DNA of 64,000 nucleotides. Origin: Amblyomma americanum (taxonomy: Eukaryota > Arthropoda > Arachnida > Ixodida > Ixodidae). The translations under genes were made by a program, and so were the position numbers. The DNA lies in contig NC_135505.1 of assembly GCF_052857255.1 (NCBI RefSeq), positions 139,908,343-139,972,342 on the forward strand, given 5' to 3'. The notes under the pieces were generated by a model. That model searched no databases, had not been told where the DNA came from, and was given only the letters and a program-made list of their open reading frames with translations. Below, in pieces: positions 37,500-50,691 of this stretch (position 1 is its first letter; each line of letters begins with the position of its first letter).

Positions 37500-38460
37500 C
37501 GCATCTATCCGCCACTCAAGGAACATTAATTGCGAGACATCTCCGTCACGGCGCCACGAGAAATTAAAGCGCTGGGTTTTTCGTGGTGTTGACGTTTGCT
37601 CAACAGTAAAATAAGCTTTCTCTGGAGTAAAATTTCGTTTTAAACACTTCTTCGCGCCAGTTGGACTCAAATTCGTGATGTTCGTGATGGCTTCGATCAT
37701 TTATTTTATGTACTTTTATTATTTATTTACAAATGCTGCCGTCTTGACAGTAAGATATCAGGTTGGGTATATGGTAATAAAAGAAACAACGATAAGTAGG
37801 AGAAAATACATGATTAGTAAAATATATAAATAAGGCTAAGTAACAAAGGAAAAAGCGGAAATGATAACTTTTTGTTGCATAATTACGCATTGTATCAACA
37901 AATTGTTTAGCTGGCCGATGTGGGTTTGGCTTCATTTTACTGGCCGATTTTTCCCGCTCTTTTCGTCTGACGTGCCGTAGAGTTTCCTGCGAATCTGCAG
38001 TTTGTAAAAATAAATGAGCAAACAAGGGCAGCAGTCAAACGTGACTCAATATTCAGGCACAAAAACGCTTTGTTCCCTGAATCTGATGAACAAAGAAAAT
38101 CTCACCTGACGTCACCGGAGCGTGCTTGCGGAAACGGCCGGTGGCGGCGACACTTGCCCGTAATTTTTCGATGTGTTCTAGTTTTTAAGAGGCCTCTTCT
38201 TTGTTAAAGCAGTTGCGTAGTCATCACAAAGTAGTGATAAGCCAGTGTAAGCATACTTTCGTTTGGCCGTAGAGCCTTGCTAATACATACTCCTCTTAAG
38301 TATAAAGGTGTCTATATGCGAAGAAGTAGTGAAACCAGAACTCTGAGTTAGTTGGCCCACTCATAATTGACTTATAGCGTACATCTGCAGTTTAGTGAAC
38401 CATTTTAGGTGATCAGAGTCAGTTGTTGAGCAGTGACCATACCATTTATTGGGCGAGTTA
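37500..38460. other. Upstream region of the EAAT-like gene
   Basis: A donor-like CGTCAG|gtgag on the minus strand at about 38100-38108, in GC-rich sequence, could end a 5' exon, but no ATG-led frame supports it. Confidence 0.3.
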
Positions 38461-38468
38461 GTGCTTAC

Positions 38469-38579
38469 GATGATTCATAACAGCGCGACAGACGGGACAG
38501 AAAAGACAGGACACAACACCCCCGTTCTGTGTTGAGTCCTCTCTTCTCTGTCCCGTCTGTCGCGCTGTTATGGATCATT
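38469..38579. repeat. Foldback repeat, arms about 50 bp
   Basis: CATAACAGCGCGACAGACGG pairs with its inverse near 38560-38578; the centre is ACACCCCCGTTCTGTGT. GGGCGAGTTAGTG precedes it, as GGGCGAGTTGGT precedes the foldback at 49.1 kb. Confidence 0.8.
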
Positions 38580-38599
38580 GTTGAGCATTACTTTTTGAA

Positions 38600-41500
38600 T
38601 TTGTAGGAATATCAATACCATTTCCAAAGCATGGTTTTCAGGGCTACAGGCTTCGATTCCAGGCTATATAGTTGGGGTGCGGATTGTTGCTGTTTGAATT
38701 GAAATCAAGTTGAACAGTTCGTTCTTTTCCTCGTTGTTTGCAATGTGCTCTTAGTGTGTGCATTTCGTCTGCCTTTTGCAGGTAACAGAATTATATCTGA
38801 GCTCTTTTCCTTTAATTATACTGAAAAATCACTTTTTCTGAAATGTGTTACTGCCCTTGATTGCGTTGTCATGATGTTTCTTTTTTTGCATGGCACATTT
38901 TGGGCTGATCACTGATTGCGTAATAGCGAATATGTGCTCCTAACATCACCATCACCGTTCATGCATCGGAGAGCTTTGCTGGCTGTGCAAGTTACCTTTT
39001 TGCATATTTCAGGGTCAAGATGTTGCATATTCTGCGGAACTTGCAGGGGTCCGGTGGCACGGAAGGTGCAGCTGTTTCTCTGGAATTACCTTTTGCTCAA
39101 GATCAAAGAAATAAGAAATAAATTGTTTTTTGTTCTTTATTGCTTTCGTGTGATTTACTCATTGACTGACTGATTACTTGTTTTGGTTCAATAGGTAATT
39201 ATGAATTCTGATTTCTGAAGAGACTGGAAACGGATTGCACATGTTCTCGGGATACTACGGCTGTTTTGCATCCTTGGGATGAAGAACGGATGGAGTAACT
39301 CTCAAAGCCAGCACAGGATCGGTGTCAACTTACGTTACTACGTGACCTGAATTCCGTTTTCAAGCCACCCAGAGTTGTGCCCAATTGTTATCGGTGAAAC
39401 GCGGTGACAAAACCGTTTTTATTTCATTTTTAAAAATATGTATCACCCCTCACTGCTATTCCCGCTCATAATTGGAAGCTGATTGATTTATCGGATACCC
39501 ATCAATTCTGGGCAAAAGCGTTTTTGAGCGGGAAATAGATTATGAACGTAATTTTTTCTTATAACGAACGAGTTCACTATAACAATTAATACATTAGCAG
39601 ATCACCCCATGCTACACTTTCAGTTTTTTCTATTAACGTTTTTGCTGTCGCCAAAAGCGTGCCCCATTAGTTTTCTAGGGCAGTCTCAACTGTTCGATGT
39701 GATTGATGGAAACGCTTTAAAAGAAACTTTTTGCCATATATCAGAAGATCGGACAATTAGCTTCAATATTTCTATAACTGTATCTTACAATTTTCCAATT
39801 TTCACAATTTTTGTCCGAGTATGTTGTACATGTGTACGCCTTAGGAGAGTGCGCCAACTCTAGGAGTAAGGTCGTGCTTTTTTAAATAAGTATAGGCATC
39901 AAGTTTTAACATAAATGTTTTCTTCTTTGCTATGATGCGTAACAGATTATTATACATGGTTCACTTCAAGGCGTTCCCCCATGAGCGGCAAATCATTTAA
40001 AATTGATTTGATTTTCTCATGGTGTTTTGCTTTCAATAACCGACGACTATAACATCAGAGTTCAATATAGATCACTTGGGACTTGCTTTCTCATTTTAAC
40101 TGACTACAACACATAAGCTTGCAGCCTGCCTCAAGAGCCGGTATGACAAAGAACAAGATAGCAGCGATTATATCCCAGGCTTGTCAATCCTCATATACTA
40201 TACCTATACTGGACTTTGACGTCGCAGCCATGGTTCAGCACACGAAAGCGAAATTGTGTATGAAAGAAGAAATGCAATTATAAATTATTTACCCGGAATA
40301 GGTGAATTACATGTGACGACTCATGCTTACGGATATCTTGCGTATCAGTGCAAAAAGGGACACAAAAAATTCGGTGTCTGTACTCTGTTTAACTGCATGA
40401 GCCAAATACACATGCCAAACCATTTGATTGTATATAGTTTCCTTCCTTTATATCCACACCGCAATACTTAAATTTTGATATAGACGGTTTATTGGCAACT
40501 TTTTTGAAATGAACGCGCTACTTGCGAAACAAAAGAGAATACAATGACAAAGGCAACGCACCACAAGCCCAGAAGAAGTGTACGCCGTTTTTGCCCTTCA
40601 ATGTAGTGCGTTGCGTTTCCTAAACTAATGATCATCCAACTGTAGCCCCAGCTGTGTTACCTTTATTGTTTCCCAGCTACACGGAATTCACGTATCGTTT
40701 CTGCTACACGCCATACCTTTATATTAAAGGAAGGTAATACTAGGAACAAAAAGTGATTCCAATGACATCTAAGCTGCGTTACACCCGGCTGAAAAACCAA
40801 GCCCTCTCTCATCTTGCTCCAGGTGCAAGCTACGGTGGTGCGAACGCAGCGATGATTCTCCTTCTTCTCTTTAGTAAGCATGGCACATTACCGACAGAAC
40901 TTCTTCCCTGGCTTCACAGTTATCAATTCGAAATCATCTCACTCTTCGTAAAATCGTTTAAATAAATAAATGCAGGCAACGAAGAAAATGGAAAAAAAAA
41001 TAGCATTACAGATCAGCGCACTGCTGAAAATACTCATTTTTTTTAAACAATAGCCTGCCATCTAGCGCAGAAAAAAAAAACTCTGCTGAGAATAGTGCGG
41101 CAAGCGGTCACCGGATGGCGCCAGCAGCCCTTTCTTTTGCAACGATGTGACGATCACAGAAACAAATGGCCGCCAGCTAGTCGGGGTGCAAGACATGTGC
41201 AAGCCTCTTCCCCCTGCCGTTGCATCGCAATCGTGCAGTCGCGTGTTCGTGTAAGGACAAGTTTAAGCATGCGTCTGTTGGGTGCTGGCAGATTGCGAGC
41301 TGATAGTGCAATAGACCCACGCTTAAGGCTACAGAGAAGTTGACCGTACGCTATTGCGATAGGTCACCGCCTGCGGTTATCAGACCGGCGTTTGCGCGCG
41401 TAGTCTCGACAACCACGCCTCGGAGTCGTCTTCGGACAGCCGCATTTGATTTTCGCTCGCCGGATAACATTTCCAAGGCATTCTGGTATGTACTACCTTT

Positions 41501-44500
41501 TCTTTCCGGGTCGTTTCTGCCTCCTCCATTTCGTGGCCTTGCCTGCAACGAAGAAGCATAGTTTCGGTATTAGCGTACAGGGGGAATCCCCCGGCACGCA
41601 GTAGGTTCGTAAGGGGAATTATTGTGACTGTCACGGAATGCAGTAAAGAAAAGCTGTACAGAATTGATAAAGCCATTGGCTTTCTTTCATTTGTAGCCGC
41701 TACCGGTCCGTTCAATTCGAGGTGAACTAGACAACTTTTCTTGTACTGGCATTGCGATCACCTTATCTGAGAAGCTCGCCGTGTGATTGATTTCACGGAC
41801 TATGACTCGCAAATTCGCCATAGCAGATGCGCGGAAGTTATGCATTTCGAGCTTTTGTTCTCTGTACAGTGATATTAAGTGATCTTAATCGGGTAGTAGG
41901 ATCGCACATTGATCGCTGGTTGTGTAGTCTAATAAGCACAAGACCATATCGGATTTGACATTCAATCCTCACATTTGAACTGCTGTTCAACATTTCAACT
42001 CACTTGAAGGACCCTGTTTATTTACGAGCATTTTTCAGTGTTTGTTATAGACACGTCAGTTCTATTTTATCTCAAATCAGCAACGGTGTCTTTAATTACA
42101 GCTCGCACGCCCCGCAGAACAACAAAGGATTCAATTGGATAATTTCTCCTGGAAGCTAAATGGGTGAAAACCAGTTCTGTTTTGCACCGCTCGTTGCATT
42201 CAACCATTTCAGCGCAATCGGTGCTGGCCACCCAACAAGATCAGATTTCTGGGCAATTGAACTCAAATGGACTACCTGTTGCACCAAAATGGTTACTCAA
42301 TTGGTTTAAACTGCCTAGTGACGAAAAGAAAATAAACTCTGAGAGTTCCATTTAGAACTACATCGCTTTTCTCCCAGTAATGCTGGGAGACGCTGAGCCA
42401 TCTGCCAACCTTTCTACAAAGGAATTCAATTATGAGATTTCCAGCTTTTATGGAAATGAAGCCAACAATAAGCATGCATCACATCTGCAATTGACACTAT
42501 AGTCAGACCAGACATTATAAAATAAATGCAAAACGCTTCTAGAGAACATAATTTCGCACTCACTCTTATATACACAATACATGGAGGCAGTGGCTGTTCT
42601 TCCTTGAGGGAAGTTATTTGATATAATCACGCCAGCGGTGAAAGGGGAAGTGATGAAACAATTCAGGAGATTAAGCTGCTAATATTAATTAGTTGACTGT
42701 TTTGTTTTTGCATACATCACTATGCAGATCCTAGACAAGAGAACAACTGTGTTCCAATCGGACTTTCCAGTTATAAAGTCTAATCCGAATGCAATGTTTT
42801 ATTGTTTTTTGTTTTTACTTAGAAGCCAACTGGGCCGTTTGACTAGAACCGGGAAACCATTTGGGAAACCACATGGAACCTCAGGAACCAGATGTGTGAC
42901 ACAATCGCAATGGCAGAACCAACTGTACCCAGGAATCATGAGGGCAAATGGCTGTCCCATTGGGTTCATTACATTCCATTTTGAATGTCTACTTGGGCTC
43001 ATTTTTTTTACTTGTGCGGTGCTACTAAAGTTATGTGGATTTCCGTTAATCCAGCCAGACATCAGCAAAATCATGTTTCATTTCGTCAGGGGGAAGGAAG
43101 ACAGCGATGATGCGGACATTATGGTCCCTTGAGTTAACCTGATTAAAAAAAGCATATAAATTAATCTTAGGGCTATTTTTAATAATTCTAGTGGAAATGC
43201 ATATGTGTCTTTCATGCCTTGAATCATGCTAGGTTACATGTATAGGAGAGGTTTATAGCACATTATAACGCCATGAGATGTGGTAATGGCAAGACGTTCT
43301 GCACAACAACTGCCGAACCACTTGCAACCTACTACAATAAAATATATCCGGACCTTTATTATGCGCTGTTTATAACAGCATAAATTACACTCTAAACTCA
43401 TCGGACGTTAGAAACAAGAAATATGACGCAGAGAAAATTCAGCGGTAAAAAGTGTATTTTTTATTACACGTTTGCATCACCCGTACACTCCTTTCTTCGC
43501 TCAAAATGACATAAAGCAATATCCTGCTCCAGGCCAACTGTGAAAACTTCAGAAAAGTTATTGTGCTGATTCAAGGAAGTCGGTAGCGAAAAGTTTGTTT
43601 TACAAAATCGCACATAAAGATTGGCGAAAATTCAAGTTTTCACAAGCTTTCCGCATTGCTTTTATGAGCGACGTAGCGTTTGAGGCCAATTCCTTTTTAC
43701 TTATATGTGGAAAATAATGAATGTAAACACGAGTAAGCTCAAGTGAATGAATGATGCTCAAGGTAGCAGTTGAAAGGGCTTTTTCTAGTTGAAAGTTTCA
43801 GTTTTGCAAACTTCTCACTGAAAGTCCGCGATTGCTACTTACTCATTATCGACGTCCAATTTAATGAGTTCGCTTAAGCGGAAAACTCGTTATGAGTCAT
43901 GCGGGGTAAAAATCAGTAAAAAACAAAGCGCGGAATTTTTTTTGGGGTACAAGTTGTCAATATTAAAAAAAATTCTGGTCTGAAAAACAAAAGTGCTGTT
44001 CAATATATTTTGTAAAACGCAATTTTCTACCTCAAAGCTGAGTAGTTTATTGGAATTTTTATCGATTCCGTTATGCCATTTTCATTCCTTTTGTGGACAC
44101 GTTTTCACATTTTGAATGAGAGCTTTACCGGCAGGGTAATTACTAAGCAGGCACCACATGAACGTCCTCTGTAAACACACCTTTCCAGACAGGCACATCG
44201 ATCTCCTGGGCTTCTCGACTAATCTACTCTTGTTTTTCGTGTGATATTCTCCCAGCGATTTCTCTTTCGAAATTAGCTGCATTCGCAACTACATGTTCGC
44301 CTTATACTTAATCCTCAAAGCTGCCCAGCTGTCTGTAATTGCCTCATTTATTCTAAGCTGAAGGGCCTTACACTACATGAGTACCTGTCGTTTCTCTGAT
44401 TCTACGCGCCAAGAAGAAGTACGTATCTTCTACGTACACCTTTAACCTAAAAGGATAAAATTGTTCTTTCAGACGGGAAGAAAATGTTCTCTTTTAAATC

Positions 44501-44750
44501 TGTCTTTGTCAGCCCGACATAGTTCTGAGGCCAGTGCATCTTGAATCTATTTTTGCAGTACCAGATGGCTAACTCTCCACTCTGATACCTTTATTTGGGA
44601 ATACGATTAGAAAACACTGCTTCGAAATATGACGTCGAAAGAGGCGCGCAAAATAAGGCGCTAAACACTGCATATTTCCTACACGGGGCGATTTTTTTTT
44701 TACATTCTCAAGCCTGAACTGTCTACCCAATTACGTACTGTGGTCAAGTG
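38600..44750. other. Long AT-rich stretch without recognised genes
   Basis: Scattered short ORFs (for example 42722-43132 and 38916-39173) have no recognisable domains. Weak pogo-like pieces (TATAACGAACGAGTTCACTA near 39561) suggest very old DNA transposon debris. Confidence 0.4.
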
Positions 44751-44754
44751 CCTA

Positions 44755-44925
44755 TACAATCGAAATTCGCTCTAACGCAACGGATTATAACGAAATAATG
44801 GATATAATGAAGGAATGATGATTCCCCTTGGATGCTCGGTCAACAGGGGCTATAACAAAGCTACGGCTATAACGAAGTAATCGCTGGGCCCCCTTCACCT
44901 TTGTTATAAAGAGATTCAACTGTAT
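44755..44925. mobile_element. Pogo/Tigger-like MITE
   Basis: The right end inverted reads ACAGTTGAATCTCTTTATAA and the left end ACAATCGAAATTCGCTCTAA: imperfect inverted ends of the CAGTTGAAxCTCGTTATAAC type. AT-rich centre, no transposase. Confidence 0.55.
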
Positions 44926-45248
44926 TTGCATTACACGGTGTTCTCCACGTAGGAGCGGCGACATCTAAATTATTACAACGACAACACAAAAGTTGAACGA
45001 TTGAAGAAGTTCATGGAGAACTTCTCGCTACAAACTTTTTCGACCGTTCATTGCACAGATACCTCCCTTATGCTTCGTGCGCTTAAAATGCTGTATTATG
45101 CTGTATGGTATAGCGACAGCGTTAGACAGGCGAAATAATGTGTTCCTTTTGCTGGTGTGTGCGAGGGGCAAGGCGTCCGCCGCTTCTCGTTCTACTCAGG
45201 GGCGTGACGTCATGGTTAATGACACACTTCAGACATATGCTGTTCGTT

Positions 45249-45272
45249 CTTTTTTTTTGGGGGGGGGGGGGG
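45249..45272. repeat. T-run followed by G-run
   Basis: About nine T followed by about thirteen G. Confidence 0.75.
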
Positions 45273-45409
45273 TGGCTGGCCGTAACATATGGGCCCCTAG
45301 TAGCTGTGCGCTATCATCCACGTAGACCCACCTCCAAAAGCAGCTGTGCTTTCTTGACTGTGCCCTTGCAAAGAGCACAGCAAACCAGCTGTGCCACTCT
45401 GCTGGAGTG

Positions 45410-45472
45410 GCACAGCTACAGCTACATAGCTACAGCTGCAGCTACAGCTGCAGCTACAGCTACATACAGCGT
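45410..45472. repeat. (CAGCTA)n short tandem repeat
   Basis: CAGCTACATAGCTACAGCTG and variants; self-complementary because AGCT is a palindrome. Confidence 0.8.
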
Positions 45473-45761
45473 GGTTGATTCCTCCAGGTGGCGTCACGTC
45501 ATTGGCACAGTAAGGTGACTGCCAATTACTCGGGAACTCTACACAACCATATTTTCGGAAAGAGAACAGGGAAATAGCTGCGCCCCCTTGCGGAAGGTTG
45601 AGAGACAGAACCTGACGGTTTACTGACGATCGCGCAATCCTTGATCGCCGCTGTCCGCAGACACGAGAGAGGAATCAGCAGCAGTAAGCATAAAACCTTT
45701 TTTTTTTCGTCATTTGACAGGCTTCTATCTAGAGTGATCGGAGTGTTCCGTCACGCGCACA

Positions 45762-46343
45762 TACAATTAATAATTGGTTTTTTGGGGAAAGGAAATGGCG
45801 CAGTATCTGTCTCACATATCGGCGGACCCCTGAACCGCGCCGTAAGGGAAGGAATAAAGGAGGGAGTGAAAGAAGAAAGGAATAGGTGCCGTAGTGGAGG
45901 GCTCCGGAATAATTTCGACCACCTGGGGATCTTTAACGTGCACTGACATCGCACAGCACACGGGAGCCTTTCGTTTTTCCTCCATAAAAACGCAGCCGCC
46001 GCGGTCGGGATCGAACCCGGGACACATATAATTATAATTGGTTTTTAGGGAAAGGAAATGGCTCAGTATGTCTCATATATTGTTGGACACCTGAACCGCG
46101 CCGCAAGGGAAGGGATAAAGGAGGGAGTGAAAGAAGAAAGGAAGAAAGAGGTGTCGTAGTGGAGGGCTCCGGGATAATTTCGACCACCTGGGGATCTTTA
46201 ACGTGCACTGACATCGCACAGCACACGGGCGCCTTAGCGTTTTGCCTCCATAAAAACGCTGCCGCCGCGGCCGGGTACGAACCTGGGAACTCCGAATCAG
46301 TAGTCGAGCGCCCTAACCACTGAGCCACCGCGGCGGGTTGAAC
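45762..46343 (-). mobile_element. Tandem SINE dimer flanked as one unit by a 14-bp TSD
   Basis: Two Ruka-like type A units in the same orientation. The left one (to about 46022) stops in the B-box, GATCGAACCCGGGA. The right one (about 46030-46336) is full length with CCACTGAGCCACCGCGGCGG. CCGTCACGCGCACA occurs exactly at 45748-45761 and 46344-46357, outside both. Confidence 0.9.
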
Positions 46344-46359
46344 CCGTCACGCGCACAGA

Positions 46360-47035
46360 ATTGAAAAATACGTGTGAAAGTATTCGCAAACAATGACGCA
46401 AGTTTCTGCGATACAGTCTACTGGTTATCTCATGGGAAGGCGGAGTTGCGAATCCTGAAAGCTTTTCCGCGTTGCCGAGGTTAGGTTCACGTTGTTTCGC
46501 CTTCGTGGGCACTCGTCGGGGAACCGACCACTGACACTGGAACTATGATCGAATACAATTTAAATCTGGAGTGGAGCTACGTCCATATTCATGACAGCCC
46601 CAGTGTTCCTCTGGGACCAGCAAATAATCCGTGGATAAACTGTTCCTGTTATTTAAACGAAAATTTAATTAGAATATGAAATTATAAGCCCGAGAAGTTT
46701 GATGCATCCTGTCTCGATTACTACATTAAAAGGATGATTTAATTGATTGTTCTGATCGGTCCGTTGAGTAACTCAGCACTCTGCGGGCCATGGCTCATTG
46801 TTGCCGACTGCTGTTCCTTTACAGCTGTGTTCTACTACGAGGTACGTTTATGAAGTTTATGAAGCTATTGCGGCTGGGAGCTTAATTTTTCTTTACGTAT
46901 TCCCAACGCCACGCACTTTTGACACCGGTGGACGAGCTGCGGCAGACCATCGCTGTAGAAAACATTTTGAGAGTTCAGGAAGAGCTTTACCATAGGAACA
47001 TAATTAATCTGAAACCACTATTAAGCTAGAAGGAT
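46360..47035. other. No recognised feature
   Basis: No gene or repeat that I can support. Confidence 0.35.
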
Positions 47036-47039
47036 TTAC

Positions 47040-47430
47040 TCCAACATTTGAGATTAACGAGGAAAGTATTGCGCCGAACCGCACAAACATCTAAACAGGG
47101 AGCAAGAGGTCATTTTAAGGAAATTGCAATCGAAAACTTATACAAATCTTGTCAAATTCAGCTATATGTTTCCAAATTCGCATGATCCTCACTGCACCTT
47201 ATGCGGTGAAGCGGCTGACTTATACCATATGATATGGGAATGCCAGAAAAACCCAGCTATACCAACATAACTCAACAACTCAGGACTGGGAGGCGGCGCT
47301 GTCCAGCTCACATTTGGAGGGCCAGCTATCGCTGGTGAACTGGGCAAGAGCGGCGGCAAAAGCCAATGGGCTCCTGGAATGAGGGCCCACCCAACCATGC
47401 TATGCATTAAACCTTTCTCTCTGTCTTTGA
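47040..47430 (+). mobile_element. LINE 3' end (C-terminal zinc-knuckle-like segment and tail)
   Basis: PHCTLCGEAADLYHMIWECQ near 47180-47250 and, after a stop, a frame reading as DWEAALSSSHLEGQLSLVNW to ANGLLE and TGA. ATTAAA at 47407 and TTTCTCTCTGTC end it. This is the usual end of one tick LINE type. Confidence 0.7.
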
Positions 47431-47489
47431 GTAAAAACTTCATCGTCGTCTCGGAAATCCTTCCAGCGGAGCGGGCTCTTTATATGAAG

Positions 47490-48095
47490 GAAGAGGAAGA
47501 TGGCGTTGGGTGTGAAGTTGGGTGTGTGGCGTTGGGTGTGATGCTGCGCTGCCGCATCCCCCCTCTAAATTTCTATTTACACAAGTTGGATTTGGCGCTC
47601 TCTCCCCTTTGTGCATTTTGCCGTGAGCCTGAATCTATAGGACATTTTTTGCTTATTGTCGCCGATTCAACTCTCTGAGAAAAAGGTTGCTGGAGGAGCC
47701 CTTGCAGCATCTTGGCCTTAGTTTGAGCAGCCCGCTCTTGCTATCATTTGGCGCCACCACATTTGGGTTGAGCCACAGATCTGTTTGTACCGCTGTTCTA
47801 AATTTCCTGATAGAATCTCACCGACTGCCTTGCTAAGTGTTCCAAACTTTTCTTTTCTATCAATTATTACATTTTGAGTTAATAATTATTATTTAATCCC
47901 TCTCTTTATTCTTATTCTTATAATTTTTAAATCAAAACTCTCACCCCTTTTCTGTTCATGAGGAACAATTCACCGGTGTTGCGCTCCCACGTGCTTTTCC
48001 TTTTTATTACCTGCGTTCAGGTGAACAGTCACCCGATTCTTGGCCGATCCCCCATTGTGGTATGTGCCATTTTTTGATAGGCTAACAACAACTAC
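47490..48095 (+). mobile_element. Second LINE 3' end
   Basis: LRCRIPPLNFYLHKLDLALS, C-x2-C (CAFC), ESIGHFLL, then FGATTFGLSHRSVCTAVLNF after a frame change, then a long AT-rich 3' UTR to CCGATCCCCCATTGTGG. The C-x2-C...H pattern indicates an ORF2 C-terminus. Confidence 0.65.
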
Positions 48096-48700
48096 TGAGG
48101 CGAAGAAGAAGAAGAAGAGGAAGAAGTCGGGTGAATATGGAAGACGTGGCCCAATTTCGTAGCCTTAAGGAGGTCGCATGTGTTAGCGTCACCTGCGCTG
48201 AGTGAACCAGCGCGTTGTCACGGAACAGACAGGCACTTTTCGCGAACCATATTCTGCGGTTTGCCTCGATAACGTTCCGCAACCTGGTGAGAAGCTCACG
48301 GTGACACCTCCGTGCGATTCTGTGGCCTGTGTGGACGCAGTCTCTGAGAACGGCACCACGCCCGTCCCAGAACACGCTCAGCTTGACCTTTCCTGGTGAC
48401 GGCACAGCCTTGGCCTTTCTTGCCGCTGGTGAGTTCTCATTCTGGCATTGTTTGCTTTGTAATTTCATTTGTGGGTCGTAATTGTGCTCACAACACTCGT
48501 CCGTGGTGTTGAGGTTGTCGAAGAAGTCATCACCGTCGTTCATAGCCAGCTTCAGCATTTTTCGGCTGCTTCCTTCCGCGAGTCTTAGTGCATTGGCGTC
48601 AGCAACCGTGGAACTCGGCGCGCGGCAATCTTCGTCGTGTGCAGATTGTTGTGAAAGCTGTTGTGCACCAAGCCTGCACTCGCGTGAACCTGTTGCGCTC
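48095..48700 (-). pseudogene. Mariner-type transposase relic
   Basis: The minus strand at 48082-48558 encodes TDECCEHNYDPQ (canonical GDExWxHHYDP), SPGKVKLSVFWDGRG (canonical WWDxxG) and RDNALVHSA (canonical DNAxPH). The first two catalytic aspartates are recognisable. The last motif (YSPDLAP) is lost in a (TTC)n-like stretch near 48105-48125. Part of the N-terminal half may continue to about 48950 but is badly degraded. No inverted ends found. Confidence 0.75.
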
Positions 48701-49118
48701 TTTGTTCAGCACTTGTTCGCCGGTAAGCGTGCACTAGAGAGCCTCCACTCGGGCAGGAATTTGGGGTTCACAATCGGGCGGCGTTCTGCCACCGCGTTCA
48801 TTCATCGTACAGTTGATTGACTTCATTGAAATCGTCTACGTCATTTCACAACAGTGTCATAAGCTGGGGCATTGTCGTCGTACGCCGCCACCGGCTCGAC
48901 ATGAATCTCCTTGGAATTGTGCTCCTTCGGATGTTGAACACTGCTCGTGCTTCAACTTTCCCGATGGACGCTTCCATTTTTGTCTTGATGCTGCAGGGGG
49001 CTCCGCATGCTATATAGAACACAATTTTTGCACTTCGCTAAAATCAGAGGGACGTTCACTTGTTTTGATACTTATCGTGTCCTCATTTCAGTATGTTGGG
49101 CGAGTTGGTTTTTAACTT

Positions 49119-49231
49119 CCATATCAACAGCGTTGAATACGGGACAGAAGGAACACACACAAGTCACACAGCGCTCTGTTGTGTGACTCGTGTGTGTTCC
49201 TTCTGTCCCGTCTTTAGCGCTGTAGATATGG
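49119..49231. repeat. Foldback repeat, arms about 45 bp
   Basis: CCATATCAACAGCG...GGGACAGAAGGAACACACAC pairs with its inverse at 49185-49231. Same family as 38469-38579: both carry GACGGGACAGA-type arms and a GGGCGAGTT flank. Confidence 0.8.
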
Positions 49232-49329
49232 ATATCGCGTACTCCTGTTCCAGATTTATGGTACCGGTAATATACGAACCTATGAACGCCGCCTGTAAAG
49301 TGCACTCATTCGCAAGCCGCTAATGCACT

Positions 49330-50270
49330 GCAGCTACTGTGCTAGCCACACCGTTTACTCCCAGGTGCATTCAGCTACCCCCGGATTCGTTCCCCTGTCA
49401 CACTGCCTTCGAGCAGCTTGGTGCCTATTTGTGAGCAATCACAGGCACCAGGCGACCAAAACGTCGCCTCCCTATTCAAACCATGTTCATGAACAGTGCA
49501 CGCGGGATCATGAGAACGCAGTAGTAACTACGATGTGTAGCTTACTGTAGGAGGTAGTTAATTGAAAATCGCTTAATTCGAACTTCCTGTTTATTCGAAC
49601 AAACGTTCTGTTCCCTTCTAGTTGGCATTACCGAAATTCCGCTACGTCCGGAATTTGTATTGCAGCCCGTAGTTTTCACTATGGTTTTTTCATGGTACAA
49701 AACATCAGAGGGAGTTTATATTCATTCCTACCTCTTTGTATGATTTGTTTCTAAAGTCCGTGTAGGATCCATATCCTGCGGCTCAGCCACGGGAATAACA
49801 TGCGGACCTCGTGTGGAATTCGACGTGAGCCAAACGGAAAACAAGCTCAACGTGTCAGTAGAGCTTGTTCGCGAGGCGGCGCCTCGCCCCTTGTTCGCGC
49901 TGGTGCTGGCGTCAGGTGTCTAGCGCCGACAGTCCCACGATCACAGCGCGCGTTTCGGTCAGATTTCGGCTGAGAGTAAGAGAGGGAGGGGGGGGGGGGG
50001 AGGGGGCTCGCTTTCCGGTCTCATTTCTCCGCATTGTGCAATCGCACCAGCCCTAAGCATGGCCTGACTCGAGCGGCGGCAATGAGTTCGGCCGTGCCCT
50101 GAGAAAGCTGTCGCGGGAATTGTTGCGTCCGTATGAAAAAGACAGATATAGTCAAGTTCCAGGAGCTGCGGGAACGCATTGTCACAGATTGCTTACAGAC
50201 ACTCCCGCGATGTATTTTGTAGAGGTAATGTTGTTCTGCTACTTGTGTTCTCTTCTTAATCTTCACATTC
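49330..50270. other. No recognised gene; G-run at 49986-50003
   Basis: GAGGGAGGGGGGGGGGGG near 49982-50006 is an interrupted G-run. AATTCGAACTTCCTGTTTAT near 49578 resembles a decayed pogo-type end. Confidence 0.4.
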
Positions 50271-50277
50271 TTCGGCC

Positions 50278-50490
50278 ATGTTTCGATGGAGGCGAAACGC
50301 AAAGGCGCCCGTGTGATGTCAGTTCACGATAAAGATCCCCAGGTGCTCGAAATTATTCCGGAGCCCTCCACTACAGAACCTGTTCCTTTCTTCTCTCACT
50401 CCCTCCTTTATACCTTCTCTTACGGTGCGGTTTAGGTATCCCTTGGGATGTGAGAGATACGGCGCGATTTCCTTTCCCCAAAAACCAAAA
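50278..50490 (+). mobile_element. Ruka-like SINE type A, headless
   Basis: It starts TTTCGATGGAGGCGAAACGC, the same 5' point as the copy at 720, and ends CCCCAAAAACCAAAACC. Confidence 0.8.
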
Positions 50491-50691
50491 CCATTCTTCG
50501 AAGTTCACCTTGATAAGCTGCAAGTAGCGTGCACTCTTAGCGACGCGGGCACGCAAAAGTTGTGTACGCTAAGTGGGGTCTGGATTGAAATGTGTGCTTT
50601 TAAAGACGGGAAAAGCTGTAGTTGGGCCGCCTATAGCGTTTAAAAATCTGTCTCATAAGCCTCGAAATGTGTTTATGCATTGAGAAACAAA

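Noticed and set aside
38085..38150. 5' exon of the EAAT-like gene
   Set aside because: A donor-like site is visible, but no ATG-led frame joins in phase with the possible acceptor at 37492. Needs transcript data.
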